NCBI GenBank assembly: GCA_020833225.1
Contig: JAJHQS010000001.1
Span: 49,309 to 113,308 of the forward strand
Length of the DNA: 64,000 nucleotides
Reading direction: 5' to 3'
From: Desulfurococcaceae archaeon
Lineage (GTDB): Archaea > Thermoproteota > Thermoprotei_A > Sulfolobales > Desulfurococcaceae
The translations under genes and the position numbers were made by a program. Below, in pieces: positions 18,761 to 27,510 of the stretch; positions within the stretch are counted from its first letter, which is position 1, and each line of letters opens with the position of its first letter. The notes below the pieces were generated by a model. It saw only the letters and a program-made list of their open reading frames with translations, was not told where the DNA came from and ran no database searches.

Positions 18761-18918
18761 GAAAACCCTTAAAATCTTATCACTAAAATTGCTTAAAACT
18801 TAACAGTTAATGCTACTACTACTATTGTGCATAGTGTGGACTTATAAAAATATGGCATTTATTGAGGAGAATTAAACTTTAAATTAAACGGTTTGAATAA
18901 TCTATTTAGGTGAATTCC

Positions 18919-19122
18919 ATGCCAATAATACATGTATATTTGTGGAGTGGTGTTTCTAAAGAGGCTAAAGTTAAGATCGTTAAAGGTATTACGAGAGTAT
19001 TTGAAGAACTAGGAATACCGTCACAAGCTGTTGAAATAATAATACATGAGATCCCAAGAGAAAACTGGAGTATAGGTGAGGAATTAGCCAGTGAGAAGTT
19101 TAAAAATGTAAAGACACCATAA
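18919..19122 (+). CDS. 4-oxalocrotonate tautomerase family protein
   Basis: Small tautomerase-fold protein of about 67 residues. Enzymes of this family use the N-terminal proline as the catalytic base after removal of Met. Starting at the ATG at 18919 gives MPIIHVYLWSG with Pro1 exposed; the GTG three codons upstream would bury it, and the AGGTGA Shine-Dalgarno also sits at the right distance from 18919. The family pattern KEAKVKIVKGITRVFEELG and VEIIIHEIPRENW is clear. The physiological substrate is unknown. An imperfect hairpin (ATTAGTC/GACTAAT, 19123-19151) directly follows the stop. Confidence 0.85.
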   Translation: MPIIHVYLWSGVSKEAKVKIVKGITRVFEELGIPSQAVEIIIHEIPRENWSIGEELASEKFKNVKTP

Positions 19123-19297
19123 ATTAGTCTTCACTTTAATAAAGGACTAATGGTAAATTTAAAAGTGTGGTAAATAAGTTGCGTATAATTGATTTTAGAA
19201 AGCTCTTAACCTTTTACTAATTCTAGTATTATTAATTGAGAGTATGTCCTAAGATTTAAAAGCTAATATATCTGAGTTTGTTAAACGGGTTGATGGT

Positions 19298-22200
19298 GTG
19301 AGTGCTACTGGTACTTATAGCACATATATAGTGCGTGGTCTATATCGACACGCTTGTCCAAATTGCGGTGGAACCATAAGTGACCTTAGGTTGCTTTATA
19401 AAGCTCCCTGCGAAGAGTGTTTACCTGAAGACGTATTTCGAAAAATTGCAAGTGAAGTAGCTGGTTATGGTAGGTTAGAGAGATTAAAGCTATATGCGAG
19501 GAATATTTATAAAGCTCGCGGAGAGGGCTTAGCAAAGATCATAAGAGAGGAGGAAGAGTTAAATAAATTTGAGAATTTCTTTGCACAAGCAACGGGTTTT
19601 TCAATGTGGAGTGCTCAGCGAACCTGGGCTAAGAGGCTACTTAGAGGAGAATCATTTAGTATAATTGCACCTACCGGTATGGGTAAGACGGTATTTTCTC
19701 TCATAGCGGCTCTTTATACCATAACACAAAGTAATAAAAGTGAACGTAGAAAAGCTTACTTAGCTTTCCCCACGACACCACTGTTATTGCAGTCGTGGAA
19801 GAAGCTCGTAGAGTTTGCTAAAAATGTCAAGTTAGAGGTGTGTAATGAGGAGAAATGGGATCAGAAGTGTTTGAAGATAGCCTACGTACATAGTAAGATG
19901 GATAAGAAAAGTAGAGAGTTCATGTTAGAGAAAATAAAAAGCGGAGATTTTGATATTTTACTAACTACAAGCGCCTTTATGCATAGGCATATAGAGCTTA
20001 TTCCTAAGGGGGTGTATGCAATAGTAGTAATGGATGATGTAGATTCTGTTCTCAAAAGTGGTACTGCGGTGAGAAGACTACTGAGTATTATGGGGTTACA
20101 TGATGAGCATATAGATAAGGGATTAGAACTATTAAAAACGAGGGCGAGAATGGCATCATTACCTACAGATGAAGCCGAGAAAATCCGATCTCAGCTTGAA
20201 AAACTAGAAGCAGAAGTCGACGCAATTAGGAGAAATATAAAAACTACATTAATAGTTAATAGTGCTACTGGAAGACCTCGAGGAATATATCCAAAATTAT
20301 TTAAAGTATTCCTCGGCTTTGAGGCAGGTTCTAAGCCAGAGGCTATAAGAAATATTATTGATACGTACGTGATACCGGAACTTGGACGTAGTATTGAAGA
20401 CTTAGTTAGAGAACTTGCCCTAAAACTGAGAGATGGATTTTTAATATTCGTACCAATAGATAAAGGAGCTGAATATGCAGAGTACTTGGCGGCGAAGCTC
20501 AGAGATATTGGCATTAAAGCAGAGGCTTTTCACGCTAAAAGATCTGCGGAGCTGATAGAGGCTTTTGCGAAAGGAGAATATAACTGCCTAATTGGAGTTG
20601 CAACATATTATGGAACAATGGTTCGCGGCTTAGACCTACCCACACGTGTTAAATACGTAGTATTTGCTGGTGTACCTCGACATAAATTTAGCTCTAAACT
20701 AGAGACTCTCGCACCACTTGAAGTTCTCAGAATGCTTACTATAGTTCGTGATGTTGTAGATAGTGCAGAGAGAGAAGAAATTGACACTTTAATAGGAAGA
20801 CTCTCACGTAGGTTGAGAGTAATGTCTCAAGGAGCGCTTATGAAGCTTAGGGAGGAATATATCAAGGCGTTGTTAACGGGTGTTTATGATGAGAAAAACG
20901 TTGTTTTGAAGGATCTTCTTAGAGCATCAGAGATTCTCCGTAAAAAGCTTAGTGAGAAAGAAACATGGAATAAACTAAGTAAACTCGGCGAAGTAGCTAT
21001 TGCTAAGGAGGATGAGTCGATGTATATATTGATCCCAGATGTCGCAACCTACATTCAGGCTAGTGGCAGGTGCTCACGACTATATCCGGGCGGAATTACA
21101 AAGGGGCTTTCAATAGTAATTGTAGACGACGAGAGATTGTTAAGAGGATTAGTTTCACGTATGAGATGGATTTTTGAAGACTTTAAAATCTATGATCTCA
21201 GAGAAGTAGATCTTGAGAGTATTGTCAAGGAGATCTCGGAGGAGAGAGTCAAAGTAATGGAGATTCTCGCTGGTAAGATCGCGCCGACAGGGCCGTTAGA
21301 CTTAGTTAAAACAGTACTCTTCATCGTAGAATCACCTAATAAGGCACGTACAATAGCGAATTTCTTTGGTAAGCCTAGTGTGAGGATCTTTGAAAATAAC
21401 GTTAAGGCTTACGAAGTTACAATAGGTAAATTCATTGTTACAATTATTGCGACAGGAGGCCACGTTTATGAATTAATTGTGGATGAAAATCCGCGTGAAG
21501 TGCGAAACCTAGAACATCTCTATGGAGTTATAAAGAAAAACGAGCATTTCATACCAATTTATACAGATATAAAGACGTGTGTTCGTGGACATCAGTTTAC
21601 AAATGAGGTAGATGATTTGCAAGGGTGTCCTAAATGTGAGCTTGGAAATAAGACACCTTATATGCGTAAATTGAAAGTAATTGAGGTTCTTAGAAAACTT
21701 GCAAGCGAAGTTGATATGGTACTCATAGGTACAGATCCAGATGCTGAGGGCGAGAAAATAGCTTGGGATATTAGAGTTCTACTAGAACCATATGCAGAGA
21801 AAATATATAGAGTAGAGTTTCATGAGGTTACGAGAAGAGCTATTCTAAGTGCTCTTAGTAATCCTGGTGACTTCGACGTTAAACGCGTAGAGGCGCAAAT
21901 TGTTAGACGTGTAGACGATAGATGGCTTGGTTTTGCTCTATCTGGGATAGTTCAGAATATGGCGTGGCCTATTTATTGTGCATATTATTTACATGCTCGC
22001 GGAAAAGTAACTAGTGTTGAGGAGTGCTGTGAACCTAATCGCAATTTAAGTGCTGGGAGAGTACAAACGCCTGTTTTAGGTTTTATTGCAAGTGAGTTTG
22101 AGAAAAGTAAGGACATTAGGAACTCAAAGTACATTACTCACATAGTGTTTGAGGACAATCCTAAACTAGATCTAACACTAGGCTATGAAGAGGCTAAAAG

Positions 22201-23368
22201 CATAGGAATAGTAAGTGATAGTGGAAGAATTACAAAGACCTCAGCTATAGTCGAAGTTGAAATTCTCGAAGAGAAATTAAAAGAAATCGCACCACCACCA
22301 CCTTATACGACTGACATGTTACTTGAAGATGCCTCACGTAGATTAGGGTTTTCAACTAGTAAGACTATGAGTTTAGCACAAGATCTCTTTGAGTGGGGTT
22401 TAATCACGTATCATAGAACGGATAGTACTAGGGTTAGTGATGTCGGAATTGAAATTGCAAGACAATATTTAGAATATAAATATGGAGAGGCTTATCAAGC
22501 ATTATTTAAACCCAGGACTTGGGGTACTGGAGGAGCACATGAAGCAATTAGACCCACGAGACCTATTGATGCAGATAGACTCTATGAGTTAGTGAGAGAG
22601 GGGGCTCTTGTAATACTGGGGAGGTTTACAAAAGATCACGCAAGGCTCTACGACCTAATTTTTAGAAGATTTATTGCAAGTCAAATGAGGGCGGCTCAGG
22701 TTCTTTCACAGAAACTAAGAATTAAAATAAACAATTTTACGCGTGAATTAGAAATTCTATGTGAACCACTTGTAAAGGGATACTTAGAACTCTATAGCAA
22801 TTTAGAGTTTAGAGGGAAGTTTGAGGCAAAACTAGGTAGAAAAATCATAGGAGAGCTTAACGTAGAAACAAGGCGCATACAATATCCATTGCCGAGATTT
22901 CACGACGTAATAAAATGGATGAAAGAGAACGGAATAGGTCGACCTAGTACATATGCAAAAATAATTGACACGTTACTCGAAAGAAAATATGTAGAAGTGG
23001 TTGGAAGAAATAAAGCCTTGTTAATAACTGAGCGAGGAAAATTTATTTATGAATTTCTACAACAGGTTTTTGCCAATAAAACTCCTAATATTGTGAGCAC
23101 TCAGACTACAAGAGATCTTGAAAATATGATGGATGCGGTTGAAAAAGGTGAAAAATATTATCAAGAGGTACTTAGTGAACTATATAAACAAACTATAGAT
23201 GAAATTCTAAGTGAAAAAGCACAAAAAACAATTTTAGAAAAACTTAGAGAGATATTACATAGTAAGTACAAAGAACTTTCAACTAAGGGATTTGAGTTAG
23301 ACTATGAAAGAATAGAAAAATGCGTAATCAGAAACACTAAGAACTACATTAATGGAGGCGTTAGCTAG
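19298..23368 (+). CDS. rgy: Reverse gyrase
   Basis: Hallmark enzyme of hyperthermophiles that introduces positive supercoils; an SF2 helicase module fused to a type IA topoisomerase. 1356 residues. An N-terminal zinc finger (CPNCGG...CEEC, residues about 19-40) precedes the helicase with Walker A PTGMGKT (Lys about 130) and DDVD as motif II. The topoisomerase starts near residue 670 with the Toprim glutamate in FIVESPNKARTIANFF. GTDPDAEGEKIAWD supplies the acidic triad, a partial second zinc finger (CVRGHQ...CPKC) lies between them, and the active-site tyrosine is about residue 1038 in LITYHRTDSTRVS. LSAGRVQTPVLGFI and GIGRPSTYAKII are also intact. The GTG start follows a GGGT stretch. Confidence 0.97.
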   Translation: MSATGTYSTYIVRGLYRHACPNCGGTISDLRLLYKAPCEECLPEDVFRKIASEVAGYGRLERLKLYARNIYKARGEGLAKIIREEEELNKFENFFAQATGFSMWSAQRTWAKRLLRGESFSIIAPTGMGKTVFSLIAALYTITQSNKSERRKAYLAFPTTPLLLQSWKKLVEFAKNVKLEVCNEEKWDQKCLKIAYVHSKMDKKSREFMLEKIKSGDFDILLTTSAFMHRHIELIPKGVYAIVVMDDVDSVLKSGTAVRRLLSIMGLHDEHIDKGLELLKTRARMASLPTDEAEKIRSQLEKLEAEVDAIRRNIKTTLIVNSATGRPRGIYPKLFKVFLGFEAGSKPEAIRNIIDTYVIPELGRSIEDLVRELALKLRDGFLIFVPIDKGAEYAEYLAAKLRDIGIKAEAFHAKRSAELIEAFAKGEYNCLIGVATYYGTMVRGLDLPTRVKYVVFAGVPRHKFSSKLETLAPLEVLRMLTIVRDVVDSAEREEIDTLIGRLSRRLRVMSQGALMKLREEYIKALLTGVYDEKNVVLKDLLRASEILRKKLSEKETWNKLSKLGEVAIAKEDESMYILIPDVATYIQASGRCSRLYPGGITKGLSIVIVDDERLLRGLVSRMRWIFEDFKIYDLREVDLESIVKEISEERVKVMEILAGKIAPTGPLDLVKTVLFIVESPNKARTIANFFGKPSVRIFENNVKAYEVTIGKFIVTIIATGGHVYELIVDENPREVRNLEHLYGVIKKNEHFIPIYTDIKTCVRGHQFTNEVDDLQGCPKCELGNKTPYMRKLKVIEVLRKLASEVDMVLIGTDPDAEGEKIAWDIRVLLEPYAEKIYRVEFHEVTRRAILSALSNPGDFDVKRVEAQIVRRVDDRWLGFALSGIVQNMAWPIYCAYYLHARGKVTSVEECCEPNRNLSAGRVQTPVLGFIASEFEKSKDIRNSKYITHIVFEDNPKLDLTLGYEEAKSIGIVSDSGRITKTSAIVEVEILEEKLKEIAPPPPYTTDMLLEDASRRLGFSTSKTMSLAQDLFEWGLITYHRTDSTRVSDVGIEIARQYLEYKYGEAYQALFKPRTWGTGGAHEAIRPTRPIDADRLYELVREGALVILGRFTKDHARLYDLIFRRFIASQMRAAQVLSQKLRIKINNFTRELEILCEPLVKGYLELYSNLEFRGKFEAKLGRKIIGELNVETRRIQYPLPRFHDVIKWMKENGIGRPSTYAKIIDTLLERKYVEVVGRNKALLITERGKFIYEFLQQVFANKTPNIVSTQTTRDLENMMDAVEKGEKYYQEVLSELYKQTIDEILSEKAQKTILEKLREILHSKYKELSTKGFELDYERIEKCVIRNTKNYINGGVS

Positions 23369-23528
23369 TAAAGGATATTAGGGCTGCACTTCTCATTTAA
23401 GGAGGAAATTTAAGTAATTAAAGATTTAATCCCTAAGTACTCTGAAATTTTTGCGCACTTCACTATGTCAAAATATAAGTTATTATTAAGCTATTAAGCG
23501 ATATAAGTAAGGTAAGAGGGTTTATTTT

Positions 23529-23891
23529 ATGGTAGAAGAGAAGGTTATACCAATAAAAACACAAAGCCTTTCAGATCTTATTAGATTAGCAGCTTCAACG
23601 ATGATTCCACACCAAGTAGTTACTTATTTAATAAAGTTTAAACATAAGAATAAAGTAATAATTGGCTTACTCGGAGTATTTCGTGATTATTACAGGTACT
23701 ATGGGTTACCAATATTTTATTATTATTCATTTGATGAAACCACTAGTCCCGAAATTCTTAATGCGAACTACGTTATTCTATATAGTGGTGAGGAGAAATT
23801 CGAGTTCTCTAAACAACCTAAACCAGGTATTTCGATTCCCATTATAACACTCTTTGAAAAGCCGGACTTTATTCCAGATAATATAGATTAA
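23529..23891 (+). CDS. Conserved-looking hypothetical protein
   Basis: 120 residues starting at an ATG preceded by GAGGG. No family recognised. The sequence alternates beta-like segments (KVIIGLLGVFRDYYRYYG, PIFYYYSFDE, NYVILYSGEEKFEFS) and is rich in Tyr and Phe, with no cysteines, signal peptide or membrane segment. Convergent with aIF5A and stands alone. Composition and a Shine-Dalgarno-like start support a real gene. Confidence 0.55.
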   Translation: MVEEKVIPIKTQSLSDLIRLAASTMIPHQVVTYLIKFKHKNKVIIGLLGVFRDYYRYYGLPIFYYYSFDETTSPEILNANYVILYSGEEKFEFSKQPKPGISIPIITLFEKPDFIPDNID

Positions 23892-23994
23892 AAGTTCTTT
23901 TAATTACAAATAAGAAGACCTTTACTTATAGCTAATAAATGCCTGTTAATGTTAAAAGATCTCATGTGTACTCGAGTTTTATGTTGTTGTTTAA

Positions 23995-24393
23995 CTAGCG
24001 TGGTCTTATAATGATTCTTGTATTTAAAACTTGCCAGTATTCTACCTCCATATTAGTAGTGATTTTACTTCTCAAGTCTTCGTCTAAGAGTTCTTTTGGT
24101 ACTTCGAAGACTTCAAATGTCTCAACATCCATTACTTGAAACTTATCTCCTAGATCAGCTATTACTTGCCCCACTCTTTTCTCAACTATTGGTACTTCTA
24201 CCTGGGTATCTACAGGTACTACGAGTACTTTTTTAGCTTTAGAGATAAGACCAACAGCCGTAATACTTGCCTTAGCACTACCGTGTTTACCCGTTTTAGC
24301 TTTAGAGATCTCTACAACTCTACAAGGCTCACCGTCTACTATTATAAAACTACCTATTTTGAGGTTTCCAGCAGTTTCATAAGTCCTGCTCAA
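23995..24393 (-). CDS. eif5A: Translation factor aIF5A
   Basis: Archaeal IF5A, 132 residues, needed for peptide-bond formation at difficult sequences and modified to hypusine. The modification loop [13 protein letters not shown] (around residues 30-42) is intact, with Lys in TGKHG as the predicted hypusine or deoxyhypusine site. An N-terminal SH3-like and a C-terminal OB domain can be traced. The TTG start is exactly 7 nt after GGTG. The agmatinase at 44.7-45.6 kb contributes to polyamine supply for the modification. Confidence 0.96.
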   Translation of the reverse strand: MSRTYETAGNLKIGSFIIVDGEPCRVVEISKAKTGKHGSAKASITAVGLISKAKKVLVVPVDTQVEVPIVEKRVGQVIADLGDKFQVMDVETFEVFEVPKELLDEDLRSKITTNMEVEYWQVLNTRIIIRPR

Positions 24394-24471
24394 CTCTACT
24401 CACCTATAGTGAAGAAAATATACTAGCTTATATTTATAGTTGAAACATTTTATACTCTAAAGCCAACAACT

Positions 24472-25593
24472 CTATTCTACTTTCATCACTAAGAATCTGT
24501 TGTAGCCGACTAGAACTTTCATATAACCTCTTAATTTACTATTTACTTTCTCGTCACCTGTGTCTACTAGTAAATGTTCAAGTTCTCTTACCTTTCTCTC
24601 TGTGCTCACAACTATTATGTCATCTCTACTAATGTATTGTAAAACTAGAGGTGATATTTGCTGATTACCCCTTCCAAATATAAAGCCTTGTCGCCCAATT
24701 GGAGAAACAATAACTTTTGCTCTACCATATGTTTTAACTACTTCTAATAGATCTCTCTCAGAGGCGTCACGAACTAGTAGTTTTCTATTAAGAATGACGT
24801 CTACTCCTAATAGTGTGCAGTTTAAATTGATCTTTTTACATATAGATTTAACAGTAGAGCCCGGTCCTAAAATATATGGAATATTTAGCTCCATTAACTC
24901 GACAAGGTACTCGGCAATAGCCTCTTTAGAGACCTCCTCATCTACGTCTGTGTAAATTGTCTTTGATGGTTGTAATAAGTGCGTATGTATCGGTGTTAAT
25001 AGATAACAGTATAGATTTACTTCGAGGGCATCTCTTCTAAAAGCCTCCTCATTAACGTCTAATACTTCTCTTTCAGCAAAAACTACATCGCCGTTCAAGT
25101 AGTGTTCTAGGAGTTCAGCAGCTGCACGTGGATTTAACGCGAAAACAGCACTATACATTTTAACACCGCTTGGAACACCTATTACAGGTATCCTTGTGTT
25201 TATGGCTGTACAAATGTCTCTTGCAGTTCCATCTCCACCCACAAATACTAGTATGTCTACTAATTTGCTTAACTCGTTAGCAATTCTAATAGTATCTTCT
25301 CTAGAGGTTGGTGGAGAAATATCCCCTACTATCTTGATTAACCTAGTAGAATGGGTGCTAGCCTTTACATAGTCTTCGCCCATTATGCTGGGTGCTGAAA
25401 TAATATGGAAATTTGTACTCTTAATGCTATTTAGGAATTCTAGTGCTCTAAGTGGAGCCACTGGTTTAGCACCACGTTTAATAGCTTCTAAATATGCCTC
25501 ACCATCTGTGCCCTTTAGGCCTACAGCTCCACCCATTCCTGCAATGGGATTAACAATAAACCCTATGCGTTTACACGTCATGAAATTAAACAC
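24472..25593 (-). CDS. ATP-NAD kinase family protein (COG3199)
   Basis: Predicted NAD or polyphosphate/ATP-NAD kinase, 373 residues. The N-terminal IGFIVNPIAGMGGAVGLKGTDG and the central FVGGDGTARDICTAI (GGDGT motif) identify the COG3199/AcoX-like branch of the NAD kinase superfamily. GVPSGVKMYSAVFALNP is also characteristic. The C-terminal half (SPIGRQGFIFGRGNQQISP) continues the sugar-kinase-like fold. Starts 12 bp after the stop of the upstream amidotransferase on the same strand, so the two are likely co-transcribed. Whether it phosphorylates NAD is inferred. Confidence 0.82.
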   Translation of the reverse strand: MFNFMTCKRIGFIVNPIAGMGGAVGLKGTDGEAYLEAIKRGAKPVAPLRALEFLNSIKSTNFHIISAPSIMGEDYVKASTHSTRLIKIVGDISPPTSREDTIRIANELSKLVDILVFVGGDGTARDICTAINTRIPVIGVPSGVKMYSAVFALNPRAAAELLEHYLNGDVVFAEREVLDVNEEAFRRDALEVNLYCYLLTPIHTHLLQPSKTIYTDVDEEVSKEAIAEYLVELMELNIPYILGPGSTVKSICKKINLNCTLLGVDVILNRKLLVRDASERDLLEVVKTYGRAKVIVSPIGRQGFIFGRGNQQISPLVLQYISRDDIIVVSTERKVRELEHLLVDTGDEKVNSKLRGYMKVLVGYNRFLVMKVE

Positions 25594-25605
25594 GCTTTTT
25601 GAAAG

Positions 25606-26442
25606 TTATAATGGCGCTATCTTAATTAGTTCTCCAGGTTCTACTCTATATATTCCAGATTCAAGTAACAAGGCTTTTTCTCGATGAGTAGGGGATAAGT
25701 AATTAAGAATTGTTATTGAACTAGATAATGTTACATTATTTTCACTGTAAGCTATAATAGTGTAATATAGTTTTGTATTCTCATCAACTGTTCCATGAAT
25801 GTAGTGTGTGATATATAAACTGATCTTATCATCTACTAGCAAGAGAAGTGTTGTATTTAGCGCACTGCGTTCAGTAACATAGCTCTTAACCTCGCCATAA
25901 GCTTTCTTAACACACTCGTCAACATCGCCACCACCATCAATACATGTAAGTGCTATGTCCATTAAGTAGTGGCCGAGAAGCTCTGAATCTACTCTTACCC
26001 ATGGATTTACACCAAGTTTTTTTGCAAGCTCAATTTTATTAGCACCACCATTATGAGCAAACCAAGCGACGCATCTCTCGCTCATCCTCATAAATGGATG
26101 TGTATAGTCGAGTCCATAAGGTTCCTTTTTAGAGGCTTTACGAGCATGTAGTGTTAAATATATAGAGTTGTATTTTGATATTCTCTTCTCGAAAAGGCTT
26201 AATATGTACTTTGACCTCTCATGAAATATCGGCTCAATTGCATGGTGATGGGCAACCGTTGGTTTATTATTGACTAAGCCTAAGACAATTAAACCCCAGC
26301 CATCATCATGAGCATAGACTCTGCCACCAGTAATTTTTTCGAGATAAATATCATACTTACTGCTCTCTACAAAAGCATTTATAAATAACTTAATAAGATC
26401 TTCACCGAGATCCTTGCCGGCAAGAGCTAGTAATCTACACAT
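25606..26442 (-). CDS. Class II (Ntn-type) glutamine amidotransferase-like protein
   Basis: 278 residues beginning MCRLLALAGK, which puts the nucleophilic Cys directly after the initiator Met as in YafJ-type class II glutamine amidotransferases. HDDGWGLIVLG, LTLHARKASKKEPYG and WFAHNGGANK are the usual substrate and oxyanion motifs, and VDSELLGHYL follows. There is no synthase domain, so the acceptor is unknown. First gene of a probable two-gene unit with the NAD-kinase-like gene. Confidence 0.82.
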   Translation of the reverse strand: MCRLLALAGKDLGEDLIKLFINAFVESSKYDIYLEKITGGRVYAHDDGWGLIVLGLVNNKPTVAHHHAIEPIFHERSKYILSLFEKRISKYNSIYLTLHARKASKKEPYGLDYTHPFMRMSERCVAWFAHNGGANKIELAKKLGVNPWVRVDSELLGHYLMDIALTCIDGGGDVDECVKKAYGEVKSYVTERSALNTTLLLLVDDKISLYITHYIHGTVDENTKLYYTIIAYSENNVTLSSSITILNYLSPTHREKALLLESGIYRVEPGELIKIAPL

Positions 26443-26458
26443 TTAAAACACCAAGTAT

Positions 26459-26472
26459 GTTTAAAATAAAGT
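26459..26472 (+). promoter_or_regulatory. TATA-like element before candidate C/D box sRNA
   Basis: gtttaaaataaag lies about 25 nt upstream of the expected 5' end of the candidate sRNA at 26485-26546, the normal archaeal TATA-to-start distance. It could also be chance in this AT-rich DNA. Confidence 0.35.
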
Positions 26473-26484
26473 AGGATTAAAAAT

Positions 26485-26546
26485 TGAATAATGATGAAGG
26501 ATCCGAACGCCGAGTAGACATGAAGACATCCTAAAACTGATAGAAC
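26485..26546 (+). ncRNA. Candidate C/D box sRNA (2'-O-methylation guide)
   Basis: The order and spacing match an archaeal dual-guide C/D RNA: C box ATGATGA (26491-26497), guide AGGATCCGAACG, D' box CCGA (26510-26513, one mismatch), 6-nt spacer, C' box ATGAAGA (26520-26526, one mismatch), guide CATCCTAAAA, D box CTGA (26537-26540). Guides of 12 and 10 nt fit the strict archaeal geometry. It lies in a 211-bp gap between divergent genes, with a TATA-like stretch upstream. I could not identify the rRNA or tRNA targets. Confidence 0.6.
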
Positions 26547-26577
26547 TTACTCATTTAACTATAAGCTCATTAACATA

Positions 26578-26592
26578 TTATGTTTAACATAA
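26578..26592. promoter_or_regulatory. 15-bp palindrome upstream of a TATA-like run
   Basis: TTATGTT-T-AACATAA is a perfect inverted repeat with a one-base centre, lying just before the AT-rich TATA-like stretch at 26594-26612 that would serve the zinc-cluster gene at 26654. Its position upstream of the TATA/BRE suggests a binding site for a dimeric regulator. No regulator is identified. Confidence 0.4.
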
Positions 26593-26653
26593 CGTTTAAA
26601 AATATTATATGGTGTTTTAGTTAAAAATATAGAGACAACTAGGTGTCAATATC

Positions 26654-26929
26654 TTGGTTTATATAGTTGAAGTAGGAGATTTCAAGTATTATGCTTGTGG
26701 TATTTGCGGCCTGCTCTATGAAAATGAGGAGTTAGCAGTTAAGTGCGAGGAGTTCTGTAAAAGTCATCCAGGTATGTGTAGTGTTGAACTGGCTAAACAA
26801 TCAATAGGTTACATTGATCTAAGTAAGGATTATCAAAAAGTATTTTTCAAAATAGATCCTTCAAGAAAACGTGGCTGCATCGTCTTTAAAATCTGTAAAA
26901 CTAGCGTTAATATTTATAAAGCTTGCTGA
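26654..26929 (+). CDS. Small cysteine-rich (probable zinc-binding) protein
   Basis: 91 residues. CGICGLLYENEELAVKCEEFCKSHPGMC contains two CxxC-like pairs in a treble-clef-like pattern seen in small archaeal metal-binding proteins of unknown function. The C-terminal half (KVFFKIDPSRKRGCIVFKICK) adds further cysteines. The TTG start is 8 nt after GGTG. Its 3' end overlaps the convergent iorB by 16 bp. A palindrome and TATA-like run upstream suggest specific regulation, possibly metal- or redox-linked; that is speculation. Confidence 0.6.
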   Translation: MVYIVEVGDFKYYACGICGLLYENEELAVKCEEFCKSHPGMCSVELAKQSIGYIDLSKDYQKVFFKIDPSRKRGCIVFKICKTSVNIYKAC

Positions 26930-27510
26930 GGGTAAAGATAGCCGAGCTCATATGCTTTAATAGATATTAAAGTAGCTTGTTCAGGTAGAACTTTTCTAAT
27001 AGCGGTTTTAATGCCTTCAGTACTTAAAAGATTTGAAAGTGCGTTAAATGTACCGAGAATGACCATGTTAAGAGCTCTTATACTACCGGCTTTCTCAGCG
27101 AGTCTTCTAGCCGGGATGATGATGGTTTTAGGCCAGAGAGACTTTATCTTCCATGCAATATCCTCTGCTTTTAGTGAAGGATGTGTAACGCTTTGAGCGT
27201 ATGAAGGTTTATATTCATCAGCGGCGATTACTAAGCCGTTATTAGATATATAGTGTAATCTCCTTAAGGTTTCAGTGAGCTCTAAGCCGAGAATGTAATC
27301 TGCTTCTCCGGGATCAAATAAGGGGGACTTAACAGAAATGCCTATTCTAATAAACCCCATTACACTACCATAACGCTGAGCCATGCCAAGGGTTTCAGCA
27401 GTTTTTACATTGTATCCCTCTAATGTGGCGGCATGTGCTATTATACGTGAGAGTGTGAGACCTCCTTGTCCACCTACTGAGGCTACTAGTATGTTAATAA
27501 TTCTCCTCAG
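26914..27510 (-). CDS. iorB: Indolepyruvate ferredoxin oxidoreductase, beta subunit
   Basis: Gamma-type subunit that pairs with IorA to oxidise aryl-pyruvates to acyl-CoA with ferredoxin. The frame contains the family N-terminus INILVASVGGQGGLTLSRII and TAETLGMAQRYGSV. The first ATG (27384) would delete this glycine motif, so the true start is upstream, but no ATG, GTG or TTG exists there. The CTG at 27510 overlaps the iorA stop as CTGA and is 7 nt after GGTG, giving 198 residues. An ATT at 27498 behind GAGGAG is the alternative. Forms an operon with iorA. Function is secure, the start is inferred. Confidence 0.9.
   Translation of the reverse strand: MRRIINILVASVGGQGGLTLSRIIAHAATLEGYNVKTAETLGMAQRYGSVMGFIRIGISVKSPLFDPGEADYILGLELTETLRRLHYISNNGLVIAADEYKPSYAQSVTHPSLKAEDIAWKIKSLWPKTIIIPARRLAEKAGSIRALNMVILGTFNALSNLLSTEGIKTAIRKVLPEQATLISIKAYELGYLYPQQAL

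Noticed and set aside
19123..19151. Hairpin ATTAGTC/GACTAAT after the tautomerase gene as a terminator
   Set aside because: Archaeal termination relies mainly on T-runs, and no T-run follows; the hairpin is weak and may be chance.
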